Assembly (NCBI GenBank): GCA_946002045.1
Contig: CAMFYM010000092.1
Coordinates: 1-5,521 of the forward strand
Direction: 5' to 3'
Length of the DNA: 5,521 bases
Origin: an uncultured Clostridia bacterium
Lineage (GTDB): Bacteria > Bacillota > Clostridia > Oscillospirales > Acutalibacteraceae
Shown here: in pieces, positions 4,587-5,521 of the stretch
Layout of the letters: each line of letters opens with the position of its first letter
Position numbering within the stretch: the first letter of the stretch is position 1
Notes under the pieces: model-generated
Seen by the model: the letters and a program-made list of their open reading frames with translations, nothing else
Database searches by the model: none
Told to the model about the DNA's origin: nothing
Position numbers and translations under genes: made by a program

Positions 4587-5521
4587 ATGAAAAAAGCAAT
4601 TAGTATGTTGTTGTCATTTGTAATGCTTTTAAGTATTACAGCAGGTCTTGACTTGTCAGCTTATGCTGATATAGGCGAGAATTATGAATACAATATTTTA
4701 GGTGGAAATACAGCAGAAATAAAACATTATTACGGCAATGAAACAGAACTTGTTATCCCATCAACTATTAACGGATATACAGTAACAAGTATTGGTTCTT
4801 CTGCATTTAAAAATTGTACAGGCTTAACAAGTGTAGCAATTCCTGATAGTGTAACAAGTATTGGTTTTGAAGCATTTTGTAATTGCACAGGCTTAACAAG
4901 CGTAATAATACCTGACGACATAACATATATTAGTAATTGTACATTTTTTGATTGTTCATCATTAACAAATATAACAATACCGGATAGTGTGACATTTATT
5001 GGTTCTAGTGCATTTGAAGGTTGTTCATCATTAACAAATATTACAATACCTAACAGCGTAACAAGTATTGGATATCATGCCTTTTCAGGTTGTAAATCAT
5101 TAACAAGCATAACAATACCGGATAGTGTTACCAGTATTTACAATTATGTATTTTATGATTGCACAAGCCTAATAAGTGTAACAATACCTGATAGTGTAAC
5201 AAGCATTGGTTCTTCTGCATTTTCTAATTGCACAGGCTTAACAAGTGTAACAATCCCAGATAGTGTAACAAGTATTGGTGATAATGCATTTTCTAATTGC
5301 ACAGGTTTAACAAGTGTAACAATTCCTAATAGTGTAAAAAGTATTGGCGTTTCTGCATTTTATAATTGCGAAAGCTTAACAAACATAACAATACCTAACA
5401 GTGTGACTATTATTAGCTCTCGTGCATTTTATAGTTGTTCATCATTAACAAATGTAATAATACCTAATAGCGTAACAACCATAGGACAATATGCATTTGC
5501 TTATTGCAAAGGCTTAACAAG
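4587..5521 (+). CDS. Secreted BspA-like leucine-rich-repeat protein, 3' end cut by the window
   Basis: The frame from ATG 4587 stays open to the right edge (311 codons plus two bases), so only the N-terminal part is seen. Residues 1-27 are a signal peptide: MKKA, a hydrophobic core, then AYA before a predicted cleavage at 27/28. Residues 28-60 form the usual BspA-type cap leading into IPSTINGYTVTSIG. From residue 61 the chain is LRR_5/TpLRR repeats. Ten units of exactly 23 residues follow the first imperfect one (starts at residues 85, 108, 131, 154, 177, 200, 223, 246, 269 and 292, the last truncated). The consensus is IPxSVTSIGxxAFxxCxxLTxVT, with a cysteine at position 16 of every unit. 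Such proteins are surface or secreted and often mediate adhesion or protein binding; the ligand here is unknown. AAAGAG (4574-4579) is a weak ribosome site seven bases before the start. Base composition is lower in G+C than its neighbours (19 of 60 in one sampled line versus 27 of 60 in oadB). The missing 3' end may carry more repeats, an anchor or a dockerin. Confidence 0.93.
   Translation, partial: MKKAISMLLSFVMLLSITAGLDLSAYADIGENYEYNILGGNTAEIKHYYGNETELVIPSTINGYTVTSIGSSAFKNCTGLTSVAIPDSVTSIGFEAFCNCTGLTSVIIPDDITYISNCTFFDCSSLTNITIPDSVTFIGSSAFEGCSSLTNITIPNSVTSIGYHAFSGCKSLTSITIPDSVTSIYNYVFYDCTSLISVTIPDSVTSIGSSAFSNCTGLTSVTIPDSVTSIGDNAFSNCTGLTSVTIPNSVKSIGVSAFYNCESLTNITIPNSVTIISSRAFYSCSSLTNVIIPNSVTTIGQYAFAYCKGLT
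4839..5521 (+). repeat. Tandem 69-bp coding repeats (LRR units)
   Basis: Nine full 69-base units and one partial unit follow each other without any indel, each coding one 23-residue leucine-rich repeat. Most are diverged. The adjacent units 5184-5252 and 5253-5321 agree at 61 of 69 bases, and four of the eight differences fall in the variable SS/DN codons. Recent duplication, or copy-number change by recombination, is plausible. Confidence 0.9.

Noticed and set aside
4730..4921. Minus-strand frame with repeated LVKPVQ segments
   Set aside because: It is the antisense reading of the LRR repeats, and its internal repetition simply mirrors the 69-base coding repeats.
4839..5521. Regular 69-base direct repeats that could suggest a CRISPR-like array
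   Set aside because: The period is continuous coding sequence for 23-residue LRR units with no spacers, and it keeps one reading frame throughout.

Overview
The window looks like chromosomal DNA from a low-to-moderate G+C, anaerobic member of the Clostridia, probably a gut or rumen Oscillospiraceae/Ruminococcus-like lineage. This is an inference. It rests on a Firmicutes-type PcrA helicase with a C-terminal Tudor-like domain, a Na+-pumping decarboxylase beta/gamma pair, a secreted BspA-type leucine-rich-repeat protein of the kind common in such bacteria, strong AGGAGG-type ribosome sites and A/T-rich intergenic DNA. All real genes lie on the + strand.

Region 1 (1-1800): a consensus-like sigma-A promoter at 48-76 drives a two-gene unit. 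The first gene encodes a small OadG-family gamma/delta subunit and the second an OadB/MmdB/GcdB-family beta subunit. Together they would form the membrane part of a biotin-dependent, Na+-translocating decarboxylase. The cytoplasmic carboxyltransferase (alpha) and biotin carrier are not in the window, so the substrate (oxaloacetate, methylmalonyl-CoA or glutaconyl-CoA) cannot be decided. The beta gene ends in four consecutive in-frame stop codons.

Region 2 (1801-1976): a hairpin-rich spacer. It holds a terminator-like hairpin, a short inverted-repeat element (1847-1917) with a third copy of its end sequence fused to it (1916-1935), and a second terminator-like hairpin just before the helicase ribosome site.

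Region 3 (1977-4154): pcrA, a complete UvrD/PcrA-type superfamily 1A DNA helicase, followed by a 13-bp perfect-stem intrinsic terminator (4162-4197).

Region 4 (4198-4586): about 390 bases without a gene. Most of it is a 277-bp palindromic, MITE-like element (4217-4493) with 20-nt imperfect terminal inverted repeats, an internal 19-bp inverted repeat and several hairpins. Its ends match those of the short element upstream of pcrA. An extended -10 promoter follows at 4523-4551.

Region 5 (4587-5521, open at the right edge): the 5' part of a secreted BspA-like LRR protein with a signal peptide and 23-residue repeats, still in frame when the window stops. The decarboxylase, the helicase and the LRR protein look like three independent transcription units. 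The most unusual content is the related pair of inverted-repeat elements on either side of pcrA.
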